This document shows positions 50,255-59,088 of a stretch of DNA of 64,000 nucleotides, piece after piece. Position numbers and translations under genes: made by a program. Location: NCBI GenBank assembly GCA_019634735.1, contig JAHCAT010000003.1:124001-188000 (forward strand), given 5' to 3'. Source of the DNA: Lysobacterales bacterium. Its GTDB lineage: Bacteria > Pseudomonadota > Gammaproteobacteria > Xanthomonadales > UBA2363. The notes below the pieces were generated by a model that had not been told where the DNA came from, did no database searches, and worked only from the letters and a program-made list of their open reading frames with translations. Every line of letters begins with the position of its first letter. Positions within the stretch are counted from its first letter, which is position 1.

Positions 50255-51481
50255 TCAGTTTTCGAAGCCGAAGCGCAGGATCGTCTTGGTCCGCCAGTTG
50301 GCGACCGTCGGACCGACGTTGCGCATGTTGCGCGCGTTGTCGCGCTCGTCGACGACTCCGGTCGGGACACCCATGTAATTGATCTCCGGGCTGGACCAGT
50401 AGGGCCGTCGGGTGCAGCCGCCGACGCAGGGATTGGCGTACGACATCACCGTGCGGAAGCGCTCGCTGGCGGGGGTGTCGGCCAGGCCGTTCCAATGTCC
50501 GTAAGAGTAGGGATAGGCGGCGGTGCCCGCGTTTTCGGGATTGTGCGCCATGCCCATGTTGTGGCCGTGCTCGTGGGCATAGGTCAGGTTGCCGACCGCG
50601 CAGGTCCGGGCCGTGACCTGAAAGGCATTGGGGGCGAAGCCCGGCCCGACGACGGTCATCAGGTAGCCGATGCCGCAGCCGCCGCCGCCGTTCTCGACCA
50701 GCAGGCCGGCCTGGTCGGCGAGGTAGGCGTTGCGCGCCGCATTGGCGGTGGCGTTGGCGCGGAATGCCGACAGGTCGGTGCTGGCATTGCCGCTCTCGTT
50801 GAACGCCAGTTCCAGCGCCGCAACCAGCCGGAAGCGATGCGGCAGCGCGCTCTGCGAGAACGCCGTATTGGCGTTGTCGACGGCCGCCTGTGCGGTGGCC
50901 TGGATCTGCGCCTCGCCACCGGCACCGGTGCGGGCCGCTGCGGTGTAGAAGATGATCACGTCGATGTCGTCGAAGCGGTCCAGGAACGGCGAGGGGCCGC
51001 CCAGGACGGCGGTCGGCGCCAGGGTGTCGATGGTCGGCGCGGGATGGTCGCCGGCGCATTCCGGGAAACCGGCATGGTCGATCGCCAGCAGGTCGGCGCC
51101 GCCGTCGCCGGCGGGCATGATCTCCCAGGTGGCGCCGGGCAGCGTGACCAGTCCGGCAAGCTGTCCGGCATGCAGGGTGAAGGTGGCGACATGGTCGGGG
51201 TCGCCCTCGACGTGGCCACGCCACAGGGCGCCGTCGGCGCGCTGCTGGTGGTCGACCCGCCGCACCACGACATCGCCGCCGGGCAGCGGCAGCCGCAGCC
51301 GGTCGGCCGCCAGCGCGCCGTCGGCCAGCTCGATGCGATGGCCATGGCGGGCGGCCGGCGAACCCAGCTCGGTGGACGCCAGGGCGCTGCCCAGTTGCCA
51401 GGCCTGGACGGGTGTCTGGTCGGCGACGGCCGGCGCCGCAGCCAGCGCCAGCAGGGCGGACAGATGAATTCTTGTGGACAT
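50255..51481 (-). CDS. Secreted M12-type zinc metalloprotease
   Basis: 408 residues. A signal peptide (~1-21, ending AVAD) and a propeptide-like region precede a metzincin domain with HEHGHNMGMAH (HExxHxxGxxH, three zinc His and the Glu base) and the Met-turn RTVMSYANPC. This is the reprolysin-like M12B type. The end LRFGFEN is short and lacks an obvious sorting domain. A strong GGAGGAGGGG site precedes the ATG, and a TATTAC -10 candidate lies ~40 bp upstream. It probably acts extracellularly on proteins (inference). Confidence 0.88.
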   Translation of the reverse strand: MSTRIHLSALLALAAAPAVADQTPVQAWQLGSALASTELGSPAARHGHRIELADGALAADRLRLPLPGGDVVVRRVDHQQRADGALWRGHVEGDPDHVATFTLHAGQLAGLVTLPGATWEIMPAGDGGADLLAIDHAGFPECAGDHPAPTIDTLAPTAVLGGPSPFLDRFDDIDVIIFYTAAARTGAGGEAQIQATAQAAVDNANTAFSQSALPHRFRLVAALELAFNESGNASTDLSAFRANATANAARNAYLADQAGLLVENGGGGCGIGYLMTVVGPGFAPNAFQVTARTCAVGNLTYAHEHGHNMGMAHNPENAGTAAYPYSYGHWNGLADTPASERFRTVMSYANPCVGGCTRRPYWSSPEINYMGVPTGVVDERDNARNMRNVGPTVANWRTKTILRFGFEN

Positions 51482-51581
51482 GTACCCCTCCTCCAGGGAA
51501 ACGCGATACCGGAGGGTAATACAGTCAGGCCCCGATGTCCGTGCACGGTGCGCCGACATGCCTGCCCCGAGCATTCCCGGA

Positions 51582-53015
51582 ATGCCCCACGACCTTCCCA
51601 CGCGTACCGCCCTGATCTGGTTCCGCCGCGACCTGCGGCTGGACGACCATCCCGCCCTGGATGCCGCATTGCGGGCCGGCTATGCCATCGTGCCCGTGTA
51701 CGTCCATGCGCCTGGCGAGGAGGCGCCCTGGGCGCCCGGTGCGGCGTCGCGCTGGTGGTTGCATCACGCGTTGCTGGCGCTGGATGCCAGCCTCCGGCGA
51801 CTCGGATCCGGCCTGGTGGTGCGCGCGGGCGCAAGCCTGGAGACGCTGCTCTCGATCGCCCGCGAGTGCGGGGCGAGCGCGGTGTACTGGCACCGGCGCT
51901 ACGAGCCCGCCGTGGTCGCGCGCGACACCCTGATCAAGCGCGAACTGCGCGCCGCCGGCCTGCATGCCGAGAGCCTCAACGGGGCGTTGCTCGCCGAGCC
52001 CTGGCAGATCGCGACCGGACAGGGCGATCCCTACCGTGTGTTCACGCCTTACTGGCGCAGGTTGCTCGCAAGCCTGGACACGGTGACGGCCGTGTCGCCG
52101 CCGCCCAGTCTGCCGACGCCCATGCGGATGCCCGCAGGAGATGAGGTCGCCGCGCTCGGCCTGTTGCCTCGCATCGCCTGGGACGGGGGGCTGGCGCAGG
52201 CCTGGACGCCGGGCGAGGCCGGCGCCCAGGCCCGCCTGCGCGCATTCCTGTCGGACGCGGCCGCGGACTATGCGCACGGCCGCGACCGCCCGGATCGCGA
52301 CGGCACCTCGCGGCTGTCGGCACACCTGCACTTCGGCGAGATCTCGCCGCGCCGTGCGCTGCTCGAGGCCCGGGCGCGGGGCGCGGATTGCGAAGGCGCC
52401 GCGGCCTTCATCCGCGAGCTGGGCTGGCGGGAGTTCTCCCACCACCTGCTGCATCACTTTCCGGAAACCCCACAGGCGCCGCTCAACCCCAGGTACGAGG
52501 CGTTTCCCTGGCGCGAGGACGCCGGCGACCTGGTCGCCTGGCAGCGCGGGCGTACCGGCATCCCGCTGGTCGACGCCGGCATGCGCCAGCTCTGGCGCAC
52601 CGGCTGGATGCACAACCGCGTGCGCATGGTGGTGGCTTCCTTGCTGACCAAGAACCTGCGCATCCACTGGCTGGCGGGCGCGCGCTGGTTCTGGGACACC
52701 CTCGTCGATGCCGATCTGGCCAACAACACCCAGGGTTGGCAATGGACGGCCGGCTCGGGTGCCGATGCCGCACCCTATTTCCGGGTGTTCAATCCGGCGG
52801 CGCAGGGCGAGCGCTTCGATCCCGACGGATGCTACGTGCGGCACTGGTTGCCGGAACTGGCGCGGCTTCCCTCGCGCTGGCTGCACCGGCCGTGGCAGGC
52901 GCCCGTCGCGGTACTCGATGCTGCGGGGGTGGACGACGACAGCGTCTACCGGCGCCCGATCGTCGACCTTCAGCGCAGCCGCGAGGATGCGCTGGCAGCC
53001 TGGCGCACGATCTGA
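51582..53015 (+). CDS. phrB: Class I deoxyribodipyrimidine photolyase
   Basis: 477 residues. An N-terminal antenna-binding Rossmann domain (LIWFRRDLRLDDHPALDAAL) and a helical FAD domain with SRLSAHLHFGEISPR, GIPLVDAGMRQLWRTGWMHN, WFWDTLVDADLANNTQGWQW and AAPYFRVFNP are typical of light-driven CPD photolyase of the cryptochrome family. ATG 51582 is used because it places the WFRRDLR motif at the usual distance; ATG 51558 is possible. It pairs with the iron-sulfur photolyase, giving cover for both main UV lesions. Confidence 0.94.
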   Translation: MPHDLPTRTALIWFRRDLRLDDHPALDAALRAGYAIVPVYVHAPGEEAPWAPGAASRWWLHHALLALDASLRRLGSGLVVRAGASLETLLSIARECGASAVYWHRRYEPAVVARDTLIKRELRAAGLHAESLNGALLAEPWQIATGQGDPYRVFTPYWRRLLASLDTVTAVSPPPSLPTPMRMPAGDEVAALGLLPRIAWDGGLAQAWTPGEAGAQARLRAFLSDAAADYAHGRDRPDRDGTSRLSAHLHFGEISPRRALLEARARGADCEGAAAFIRELGWREFSHHLLHHFPETPQAPLNPRYEAFPWREDAGDLVAWQRGRTGIPLVDAGMRQLWRTGWMHNRVRMVVASLLTKNLRIHWLAGARWFWDTLVDADLANNTQGWQWTAGSGADAAPYFRVFNPAAQGERFDPDGCYVRHWLPELARLPSRWLHRPWQAPVAVLDAAGVDDDSVYRRPIVDLQRSREDALAAWRTI

Positions 53016-53053
53016 GATCGGCGAGGTAGCATCGCCCGCCAGCCCACCTGCGC

Positions 53054-53072
53054 GGCCGCGTTCGCCGCGGCC
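53054..53072. terminator. Convergent hairpin, photolyase/phasin
   Basis: GGCCGCG and CGCGGCC pair around TTCGC between the two convergent stops (53015 and 53091); it could serve both genes. No T-run on either side. Confidence 0.45.
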
Positions 53073-53090
53073 ACGCCCGGGGCAGCCGGT

Positions 53091-53678
53091 TCAGCGCTTG
53101 CGTGGCGCGCTGCTGCGCACGGTCGGCGACTTCTTCGCGGCAGTCTTGCCCGCCTTCTTCGCCGCAGTCCTGCCGCCTGCCTTCTTCGCCGCCGGCTTGC
53201 CGGCAGCGCGCCTTGCCGGGGTCCGGCCGGCGGGCTTGGCAGCCGGACTGCTGGCCGTGTGCTTGCCCGGGCCGGTCCGGGCATCGCCGTGACCGGTCAA
53301 GGTCGCCAGCATCTGGGCACGCATCGACTCCATCTGCGCCATCAGCGTCTCGAAGTCCTCGCGCGAGGGCACGGCCATGCGCTCCACGGCCTGCGCAACG
53401 CGGGCATCGACCAGGCCCTGGATCTTCTTCATGCTGGCCTGGCCGGTATCGCGCAGGCGCTGGACGGTGCCTTCCATGTGGTCGCGCAGGCTGGCCAGGT
53501 GCTCGTGGGTGTACTTTCGGGTCTGCTTCTCAAGCTCCGCACCATCGACGATGAGCTGGTCGAACAGCCGCGACCCTTCCTCCTGCGCCTTGGCGAAGGC
53601 GCCCAGACCGGCAAGCCAGATCTGCTGGGCGGAATCGGCGATGGCCTTGGCGGCGGACTTGCGTTCCTGCTTGCTCAT
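53091..53678 (-). CDS. Phasin-family protein with Lys/Ala-rich tail
   Basis: 195 residues. Residues ~10-110 are the amphipathic helical phasin domain (QIWLAGLGAFAKAQEEGSRL, then LFDQLIVDGAELEKQTRKYT), which coats polyhydroxyalkanoate granules. The last ~65 residues are Ala-Ala-Lys-Pro repeats like histone H1 and PhaF/PhaI, which bind DNA and help partition granules. AGGAG precedes the ATG at 53678. TAGACT (53712-53707) is a -10 candidate. No PHA synthase is in this window. Confidence 0.9.
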   Translation of the reverse strand: MSKQERKSAAKAIADSAQQIWLAGLGAFAKAQEEGSRLFDQLIVDGAELEKQTRKYTHEHLASLRDHMEGTVQRLRDTGQASMKKIQGLVDARVAQAVERMAVPSREDFETLMAQMESMRAQMLATLTGHGDARTGPGKHTASSPAAKPAGRTPARRAAGKPAAKKAGGRTAAKKAGKTAAKKSPTVRSSAPRKR

Positions 53679-53813
53679 TGCGGGCTCCTGGCAAGGTGAC
53701 GCCACGAGTCTAGCCGGAATCGGCATTGCCCCCAACGCCCGCGCCAGGACAGTCCGGGACCGCCGGACCGTCCCGGCAGCGGCGCCGATCGCGGCCTGGG
53801 GCCGGTTTTCCGT

Positions 53814-53819
53814 TACCCT
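53814..53819 (+). promoter_or_regulatory. -10 candidate 7 nt before the FHA-like gene
   Basis: TACCCT ends only 7 nt before ATG 53827, so transcription would begin at or next to the start codon, giving a leaderless mRNA. No ribosome binding site is seen. Confidence 0.35.
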
Positions 53820-53826
53820 GCGCGCG

Positions 53827-54543
53827 ATGATCGAACAGCTTCGACTCGCCGACGGCACCCGGCTGCCGCTGCCAGCACCGGGGCAGCGGCTGGCGCTTGC
53901 CGGCGGGCCGGAGGGGTCAACGGCACCGGGCGGGGCGAGCGCCGTCGCCGAGGTGGAGTCGGACCCCCCGGGCGCCTGGCTGTTCGTGCACGACCCCTCG
54001 GTGGGTGCCGTGGTCAATGGTCGACCGGTCCAGTCGCTGGCCTGGCTGCATGCCGGCGATCGGGTCTGCCTGGGCAACCTCGCTTTCGACCTGCTCGGAC
54101 GTCCGCCAGCCACCGAGGTGCCGCCGGTGCGCAGTTTCGTTCTGCGCCGGCGCGGCGGCAGCGGCGCGGGCAGTGTCCTGGAGGGCCCGCTGCAGAGCTT
54201 CGATCCCGAAGGGCAGCCGGTCTCGGCCGCCGCGGCGGCATTGAGCGTGAGCTTTTCGGGCGGCTGCGTCGCCGTGCAGCCCGGTGCGGTCCAGGCCTGG
54301 CTCAACGGCCACCCCTTGGCCGGCCAGGCGGCGCTTGCGCCCGGGGACCAGTTGCAGGTCGCGCGTGCGCGCTATCTGGTCGAGGTCCTCCCGGAACCGG
54401 TCCCCGAGCCGGTCACGCGGCGCCTGCCCGCAGCCGAGGCGATGCCGGAACCGGCGCCGGCGGGCAGCGCCTCGGGCCTGGGCTGGCTGGTTCTGCTGGC
54501 GGCCCTGCTGGCAGCCGTGATCGCCGCACTCATCTATATCTGA
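53827..54543 (+). CDS. Unknown protein with two FHA-like segments and a C-terminal anchor
   Basis: 238 residues, not recognised as a named family. Two similar segments, VVNGRPVQSLAWLHAGDRVC followed by LGNLAFDLL (~60-90) and WLNGHPLAGQAALAPGDQLQ (~157-185), look like the xxNGxxL...L..GD.L.LG core of FHA or YscD-like domains, perhaps as a duplicated fold. A Pro/Glu linker leads to a single C-terminal transmembrane helix (~218-238) that ends the protein, a tail-anchored topology with the domains in the cytoplasm (inference). 54544-54758 beyond it shows no gene. Confidence 0.65.
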   Translation: MIEQLRLADGTRLPLPAPGQRLALAGGPEGSTAPGGASAVAEVESDPPGAWLFVHDPSVGAVVNGRPVQSLAWLHAGDRVCLGNLAFDLLGRPPATEVPPVRSFVLRRRGGSGAGSVLEGPLQSFDPEGQPVSAAAAALSVSFSGGCVAVQPGAVQAWLNGHPLAGQAALAPGDQLQVARARYLVEVLPEPVPEPVTRRLPAAEAMPEPAPAGSASGLGWLVLLAALLAAVIAALIYI

Positions 54544-54758
54544 GCGTCCGGCGAAACGCCCACCCCCGTCGACCTGCCGGTCGATGATCGATTCCTGGAG
54601 CACCAGGACAAGGGAACGTGCCCTGGCCCTGGTGCCCGGACCGCGCTCGCTTTCCGCCTCAGCCCGGATGTTTCGCGAGGACGCGTAGCGAGGCCGTCGA
54701 GACCGCGCCACGGCGCGAAGATCGGCGGCCGCAGCAGCGGTCTCATGAAATGTCGGGG

Positions 54759-55400
54759 TCAGGCAGCCGGACCGTCCCTGGCGGTGTGCCGCGTAAGGAC
54801 GCGCGCCAGTGGGGGCAGGCGCAGCGCCAGCAGCAACAGGGCGATGCCCAGGTGGATCGCCGGCTCTCGCCAGTCCGCCTTGACCAGCCAGAGGAAGTGC
54901 AGGCAGGCCAGCAGCACGGCCGGGTAGACCAGCCGGTGCAGCGGTCGCCAGCGGCGGCCGAGCCGACGCTGCATGGCGCGGGTCGAGGTGAGCGCCAGCG
55001 GGACCAGCAGGACCAGGGCGGCGGCGCCGACGGTGATGAACGGCCGCTTCACCAGGTCCTCGAGCAGTTGCGGCCAGTAGGCCTGCAGGTCGAGCGCCAC
55101 GTACACCAGCAGGTGCAGCAGCGCGTAGGCGAACGCGAACAGGCCGATCATCCGACGCAGGCGCAGCGGCCAGGGCGAGCCGGTGAGCCTGCGCAGCGGC
55201 GTCATCGCCAGCGATAGCAGCAGCAGCCGCAATGCCCAGATGCCGGTTTCATGGGTCAGCCGGGCGACCGGATCCGGCCCCAGGTCGCCGCGGGCAACCT
55301 GCAGCGCCATCCACAGCATCGGCGACAGGCAGGCCAGGAAGACGGCGCTGCGGACCGCCGTCCCAGGCCGGCGGCCGGCATTCGTTGCCGGTGCCGGCAT
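54759..55400 (-). CDS. msrQ: Heme b membrane subunit MsrQ
   Basis: 213 residues, six hydrophobic helices of the ferric-reductase-like family with haem-ligand His residues (e.g. FAYALLHLLVYVAL, WRPLHRLVYPAVLLACLHFL). MsrQ passes electrons from the quinone pool or flavin to the periplasmic MsrP. Its ATG overlaps the msrP stop (TGATG), the normal msrPQ coupling. It ends the pair. Confidence 0.93.
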   Translation of the reverse strand: MPAPATNAGRRPGTAVRSAVFLACLSPMLWMALQVARGDLGPDPVARLTHETGIWALRLLLLSLAMTPLRRLTGSPWPLRLRRMIGLFAFAYALLHLLVYVALDLQAYWPQLLEDLVKRPFITVGAAALVLLVPLALTSTRAMQRRLGRRWRPLHRLVYPAVLLACLHFLWLVKADWREPAIHLGIALLLLALRLPPLARVLTRHTARDGPAA

Positions 55401-56374
55401 CAGTAGTTCCGGCGCAGGTCTAGACCGGCATAGAGGTGGCCGACCTGCTCGGCGTAGCCGTTGAACAGCAGGGTCGGGATACGCCTGGCGAACACGCTGG
55501 TGCTGCTGCCGGCGATCCGGCGTTCGCTGCGCTGGCTCCAGCGGGGATGGTCGACCTGCGGGTTGACGTTCGCGTAGAAGCCGTACTCGTGGGGCGCCGA
55601 GCGCTCCCAGCTGGTCAGCGGCCGGTCGGCGAGGAATTCGATACGGACGATCGACTTGATGCTCTTGAAGCCGTACTTCCAGGGCACGACCAGGCGCAGC
55701 GGCGCGCCGTTCTGGTTGGGCAGGACCTGGCCGTACAGCCCGGTGGCGATGAACGACAGCGGATGCATCGCCTCCTCGATGGTCAGCGCCTCGACATAGG
55801 GCCAGTCGAGGATGCGCCGTCGCTGGCCAGGCATCCGCTCGGGATCGAGAAGGGTGTGGAAGGCGACGTAGCGCGCCTGGGAGGCGGGCTCGAAGCGCTT
55901 GAGCAGATCGGCCAGCGGAAAGCCGATCCACGGGATCACCATCGACCATCCTTCGACGCAGCGCAGCCGGTAGACGCGCTCCTCCAGCGGATGCGGCGCC
56001 AGCACGTCCTCCAGGTCGAGGCGGCCGGTCCGCTCGGCGGCACCGGCCACCTCCAGCGACCAGGGACGCGGCCTGAGCGTGTGCGCGTACCGGGCGGGGT
56101 CGTCCTTGCCGGTGCCGAACTCGTAGAAGTTGTTGTAGCCGGTGACGTCGGCGAAGCGGGTCATGTCCTCGCCGCCGGTGGTGTCGGTGCGACGAATGAT
56201 CGACAGCGGCTCGCCGGCCGGCGGCGCAGCGGCCGGTCCCGGTTCGCGGCAGGCAGCCAGCAAGGGCAGGGCGGCCAGACCACCGAAGGCGGCGAGCAGG
56301 CGTCGGCGTTCGCGCCAGACCGGTTCCGGGGTGATCTCGCTGGCTGGCGGCTGCGGAAACCGATGGCGGGGCAT
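55400..56374 (-). CDS. msrP: Periplasmic methionine sulfoxide reductase MsrP
   Basis: 324 residues. A twin-arginine leader (ERRRLLAAFGGLAALPLLAA) is followed by the molybdopterin sulfite-oxidase-like fold; Cys139 in YRLRCVEGWSMVIPW is the molybdenum ligand. Motifs YNNFYEFGTGK and PWKYGFKSIKSIV are characteristic of MsrP (YedY). It repairs oxidised Met in envelope proteins with electrons from MsrQ. ATG at 56374 has GGAG upstream. A Cys right after LLAA might instead permit lipidation, so Tat export with lipoprotein processing is possible. Confidence 0.95.
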   Translation of the reverse strand: MPRHRFPQPPASEITPEPVWRERRRLLAAFGGLAALPLLAACREPGPAAAPPAGEPLSIIRRTDTTGGEDMTRFADVTGYNNFYEFGTGKDDPARYAHTLRPRPWSLEVAGAAERTGRLDLEDVLAPHPLEERVYRLRCVEGWSMVIPWIGFPLADLLKRFEPASQARYVAFHTLLDPERMPGQRRRILDWPYVEALTIEEAMHPLSFIATGLYGQVLPNQNGAPLRLVVPWKYGFKSIKSIVRIEFLADRPLTSWERSAPHEYGFYANVNPQVDHPRWSQRSERRIAGSSTSVFARRIPTLLFNGYAEQVGHLYAGLDLRRNY

Positions 56375-56529
56375 GACGGACTCCAGACTTGGCCAGGCCA
56401 TGGTGCCACCTCGACGGTCAACGCCAGGTCTGTTCGGCCGCCCCGGATCGGCGATCCGGTCCCGGCACCCGGTGCTGCGCTGCGGCATAATCGATGCCCC
56501 GTCCGCCCCCGCCCAGTACCGGTACCTGC

Positions 56530-57606
56530 ATGTCCAGAGCCTACAATTTCAGCGCCGGTCCGGCCGCCCTTCCCGACGCCGTGCTCGAGCGGGCACAGGC
56601 CGAGTTCCTGGAGTGGGGCGGCGAGCGCGCGTCGGTGATGGAGGTTTCGCACCGCGGCAAGGCCTTCGAGGCCATGGCCGCCCGCGCCGAGGCCGACCTG
56701 CGCTCCCTGCTGGCAGTACCCGAAGACTACGCCGTGCTGTTCCTCCAGGGTGGCGCCACCCAGCATTTCGCCCAGGTGCCGATGAACATCGCCGCGGGCG
56801 GGCGGGCCGACTTCGTGCTGACCGGGCACTGGGGCGTGCGCGCGATGGCAGAGGCGGGCAAGGCCTGTGCGGTCCGGGTCGCCGCGAGCAGCGAGCAGGG
56901 CGGCTTCCGTGATCTGCCGGCGGGCTACGACTTCGACCCGGGCGCCGCCTACGTGCACATGACGCCCAACGAGACCATCCATGGCGTCGAGTTCCACGCG
57001 CCGCCCGACACCGGCGACGTGCCCCTGGTCGCCGACATGTCCTCGACCCTGCTGTCGCGACCGATCGACGTGGCCCGCTACGGCATCGTCTACGCCTGCG
57101 CGCAGAAGAACATCGGACCGTCCGGCCTGGTCGTCCTGCTGGTACGCCGCGACTTGCTGGCGCGGGCACCGGCCACCCTGCCGGACATCTTTCGCTACGA
57201 CCGTCATGCCGCCAATGGCTCGATGCTGAACACGCCGCCGACCTTCGCCTGGTACCTGGCGGGTCTGGTGTTCCAGTGGCTGCAGGAGCAAGGTGGCCTG
57301 GCCGCCATGGCCCGGCTCAACCAGGCCAAGGCGGCGCGCCTGTATTCGGCCATCGACGGGTCGGACGGCTTCTACCGCAACAGCGTCGCCGGTGCCGCCC
57401 GGTCCTGGATGAACGTGCCGTTCCAGTTGCACGACGAGGGCCTGGACACCGCCTTCCTGGCGGGCGCCACGGCGGCGGGGCTGGTCGGCCTGAAGGGCCA
57501 CCGTGCGGTCGGCGGCATGCGGGCGAGCCTGTACAACGCCATGCCGATGGCCGGCGTCGAGGCGCTGGTCGAGTTCATGGCGGCGTTCCAGCGCGAACAC
57601 GGCTGA
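56530..57606 (+). CDS. serC: Phosphoserine aminotransferase
   Basis: 358 residues. PLP-dependent class V aminotransferase: AYNFSAGPAALP at the N-terminus, LFLQGGATQHFAQVPMN, and the Schiff-base Lys in YACAQKNIGPSGL. It makes phosphoserine from phosphohydroxypyruvate for serine synthesis, and also acts in pyridoxal synthesis. CATAAT (56486-56491) is a -10 candidate. It is divergent from msrPQ and followed by nfuA. Confidence 0.95.
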   Translation: MSRAYNFSAGPAALPDAVLERAQAEFLEWGGERASVMEVSHRGKAFEAMAARAEADLRSLLAVPEDYAVLFLQGGATQHFAQVPMNIAAGGRADFVLTGHWGVRAMAEAGKACAVRVAASSEQGGFRDLPAGYDFDPGAAYVHMTPNETIHGVEFHAPPDTGDVPLVADMSSTLLSRPIDVARYGIVYACAQKNIGPSGLVVLLVRRDLLARAPATLPDIFRYDRHAANGSMLNTPPTFAWYLAGLVFQWLQEQGGLAAMARLNQAKAARLYSAIDGSDGFYRNSVAGAARSWMNVPFQLHDEGLDTAFLAGATAAGLVGLKGHRAVGGMRASLYNAMPMAGVEALVEFMAAFQREHG

Positions 57607-57678
57607 GCCGGCCGGGAACCGGCGGCGGTCCGGACGCCTGGTCGACGCGTCGACCGGCCGCGCAATACCGGACCGTTC

Positions 57679-57687
57679 TGGTACGAT
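57679..57687 (+). promoter_or_regulatory. Extended -10 candidate, leaderless nfuA
   Basis: TGGTACGAT is a good extended -10 whose last base is only 6 nt from the nfuA ATG (57694). The transcript would begin at about the A of the ATG; no ribosome binding site is visible. Confidence 0.45.
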
Positions 57688-57693
57688 TTCGCC

Positions 57694-58278
57694 ATGATCC
57701 ATGTCGACCCACGCGCCCAGGCCTACTTTCGCACCCTGCTGGAACGGCAGGGCGACGACATCATCGGCATCCACCTCAGTGCCGTGGCGCCGGGCACGGC
57801 CCGTGCCGATGTCGCCCTGCGCTACTGCGAACGCGCCGACCTGCGCGGCGACGAATGGCTGGTCGACGTCTGCGACGGACTGACCTTCTATATCGATGCC
57901 GACTCCGCACCCTTTCTCGACCAGGCCGAGATCGCGCTGCGCACGGAGGGCACGGCCGAACAGCTGAGCATCCGTGCGCCGGCCCTGCGTGCGGCCGCGC
58001 CCGCGGCCGACGCCGGCCTGGTGGAGCGGATCCGCTGGCTGTTGGAAAGCGAGATCAATCCCCAGCTCGCCGGTCATGGCGGCCGGGTAGCGCTCGAGGA
58101 GGTCACCGCGCAGGGCGAGGTGGTGCTGCGCTTCGGGGGCGGCTGCCAGGGCTGTGGCATGGTCAGCGTGACGCTGCGCGAGGGCATCGAGCGGACCTTG
58201 CGGGAACGCATCCCCGAGGTGACCGCAGTGCGCGACGCGACCGACCACGCAAGTGGACGGACGCCGTATTTCGCCTGA
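57694..58278 (+). CDS. nfuA: Fe-S biogenesis protein NfuA
   Basis: 194 residues. An N-terminal degenerate A-type carrier domain (~1-95) lacks the cluster cysteines, as in E. coli NfuA, and a C-terminal Nfu domain carries the CxxC pair in GGCQGCGMVSVTL. NfuA carries [4Fe-4S] clusters to targets such as aconitase and lipoate synthase under stress. Aconitase and the iron-sulfur photolyase are among possible local clients (inference). Confidence 0.95.
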   Translation: MIHVDPRAQAYFRTLLERQGDDIIGIHLSAVAPGTARADVALRYCERADLRGDEWLVDVCDGLTFYIDADSAPFLDQAEIALRTEGTAEQLSIRAPALRAAAPAADAGLVERIRWLLESEINPQLAGHGGRVALEEVTAQGEVVLRFGGGCQGCGMVSVTLREGIERTLRERIPEVTAVRDATDHASGRTPYFA

Positions 58279-58391
58279 GCGGCGCTGCGCGTCCCTTCCC
58301 AGGGCTTGCAAGCAAGGCACGTCATTGCGACACGGGGCGCGACGGGTGTCGCGCCGCCGCATGCGGCGGGGAAGCCTGCGCCGAGGTTCGG

Positions 58392-58727
58392 CTACTTCAG
58401 GTCGCGCAGATCGCCGAGGGGACCGGACTGGGCGGCATAGAAGGCCGACAGGTCGCGGATGTCCTGCTCGCTCAGGGTTGCCACGAATCCCTGCATGATG
58501 ACGTTCTGGCGCTCGCCGTTGAGGTAGGAGCGCAGGGCATGCGCCAGGTAGTCGGCGTACTGGCCCGCCAGGACCGGGTACTGCGGGTCGCCGACGCCGT
58601 TGCCGTCAGGGCCGTGGCAAGCCTGGCAGACCACCGACTTCTCGCGGCCGCGCTCGACATTGCCGGCCTGGCCGAGGGCAGGGACCAGGGCGGCGAGCAT
58701 CGCCAGGCTGGTGAGAATGCGGGTCAT
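58392..58727 (-). CDS. Small periplasmic cytochrome c
   Basis: 111 residues. A signal peptide (~1-21, ending LGQAG) and one haem site CQACHGPDGNG, with an axial Met in the C-terminal half (QNVIMQGFVATL). Class I cytochromes of this size often serve as electron carriers to oxidases. It overlaps the preceding cytochrome gene by 4 bp (ATGA). It could donate to the oxidase encoded at the left end, which lacks its own cytochrome domain (inference). Confidence 0.92.
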   Translation of the reverse strand: MTRILTSLAMLAALVPALGQAGNVERGREKSVVCQACHGPDGNGVGDPQYPVLAGQYADYLAHALRSYLNGERQNVIMQGFVATLSEQDIRDLSAFYAAQSGPLGDLRDLK

Positions 58728-59047
58728 CGACGCGTGCTCCCGTGGTTGGCCAGGAAGGTCGCGATCTGCTCGATCTCCGCCTCGCTCAGGCTCTCGCCCT
58801 GGGCGCGCATGGTCGGGTGGGCACGTTCGCCGGCCTGGTAGGCGCGCAGGGCGGCAACCAGGTATTCCCGGGTCTGGCCGGCGATGCGCGGGACGTGGTA
58901 GTGAGGGTACACGTTCTTGTAGCCGGGAATGCCGTGGCAGCCGGTGCAGGTGTAGGCAAGCAGCCGACCCTCGTCGGTCTCGGCGGCCAGGGCGTTGCCG
59001 GCCGCCAGCGCGGCAAGGGCGGAAAGGATGAGCGGAATGGGCTTCAT
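58724..59047 (-). CDS. Small periplasmic cytochrome c
   Basis: 107 residues. A signal peptide (~1-21, ending ALAAE) and one haem site [12 protein letters not shown]; the axial Met is in [20 protein letters not shown]. It is related to, and coupled with, the next cytochrome: a duplicated pair, as in cytochrome c4-like proteins split into two genes. CGGAG precedes the ATG, and an excellent TGCTATACT promoter word lies upstream. Confidence 0.92.
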   Translation of the reverse strand: MKPIPLILSALAALAAGNALAAETDEGRLLAYTCTGCHGIPGYKNVYPHYHVPRIAGQTREYLVAALRAYQAGERAHPTMRAQGESLSEAEIEQIATFLANHGSTRR

Positions 59048-59079
59048 GCTCCGGAACCAGGGGCGAAACGAAGGGCGCG

Positions 59080-59088
59080 AGTATAGCA
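59080..59088 (-). promoter_or_regulatory. Extended -10 promoter of the cytochrome pair
   Basis: TGCTATACT on the minus strand, 33 nt before the ATG at 59047, the best sigma-70 -10 in the window. The leader contains a CGGAG ribosome binding site. Confidence 0.55.
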
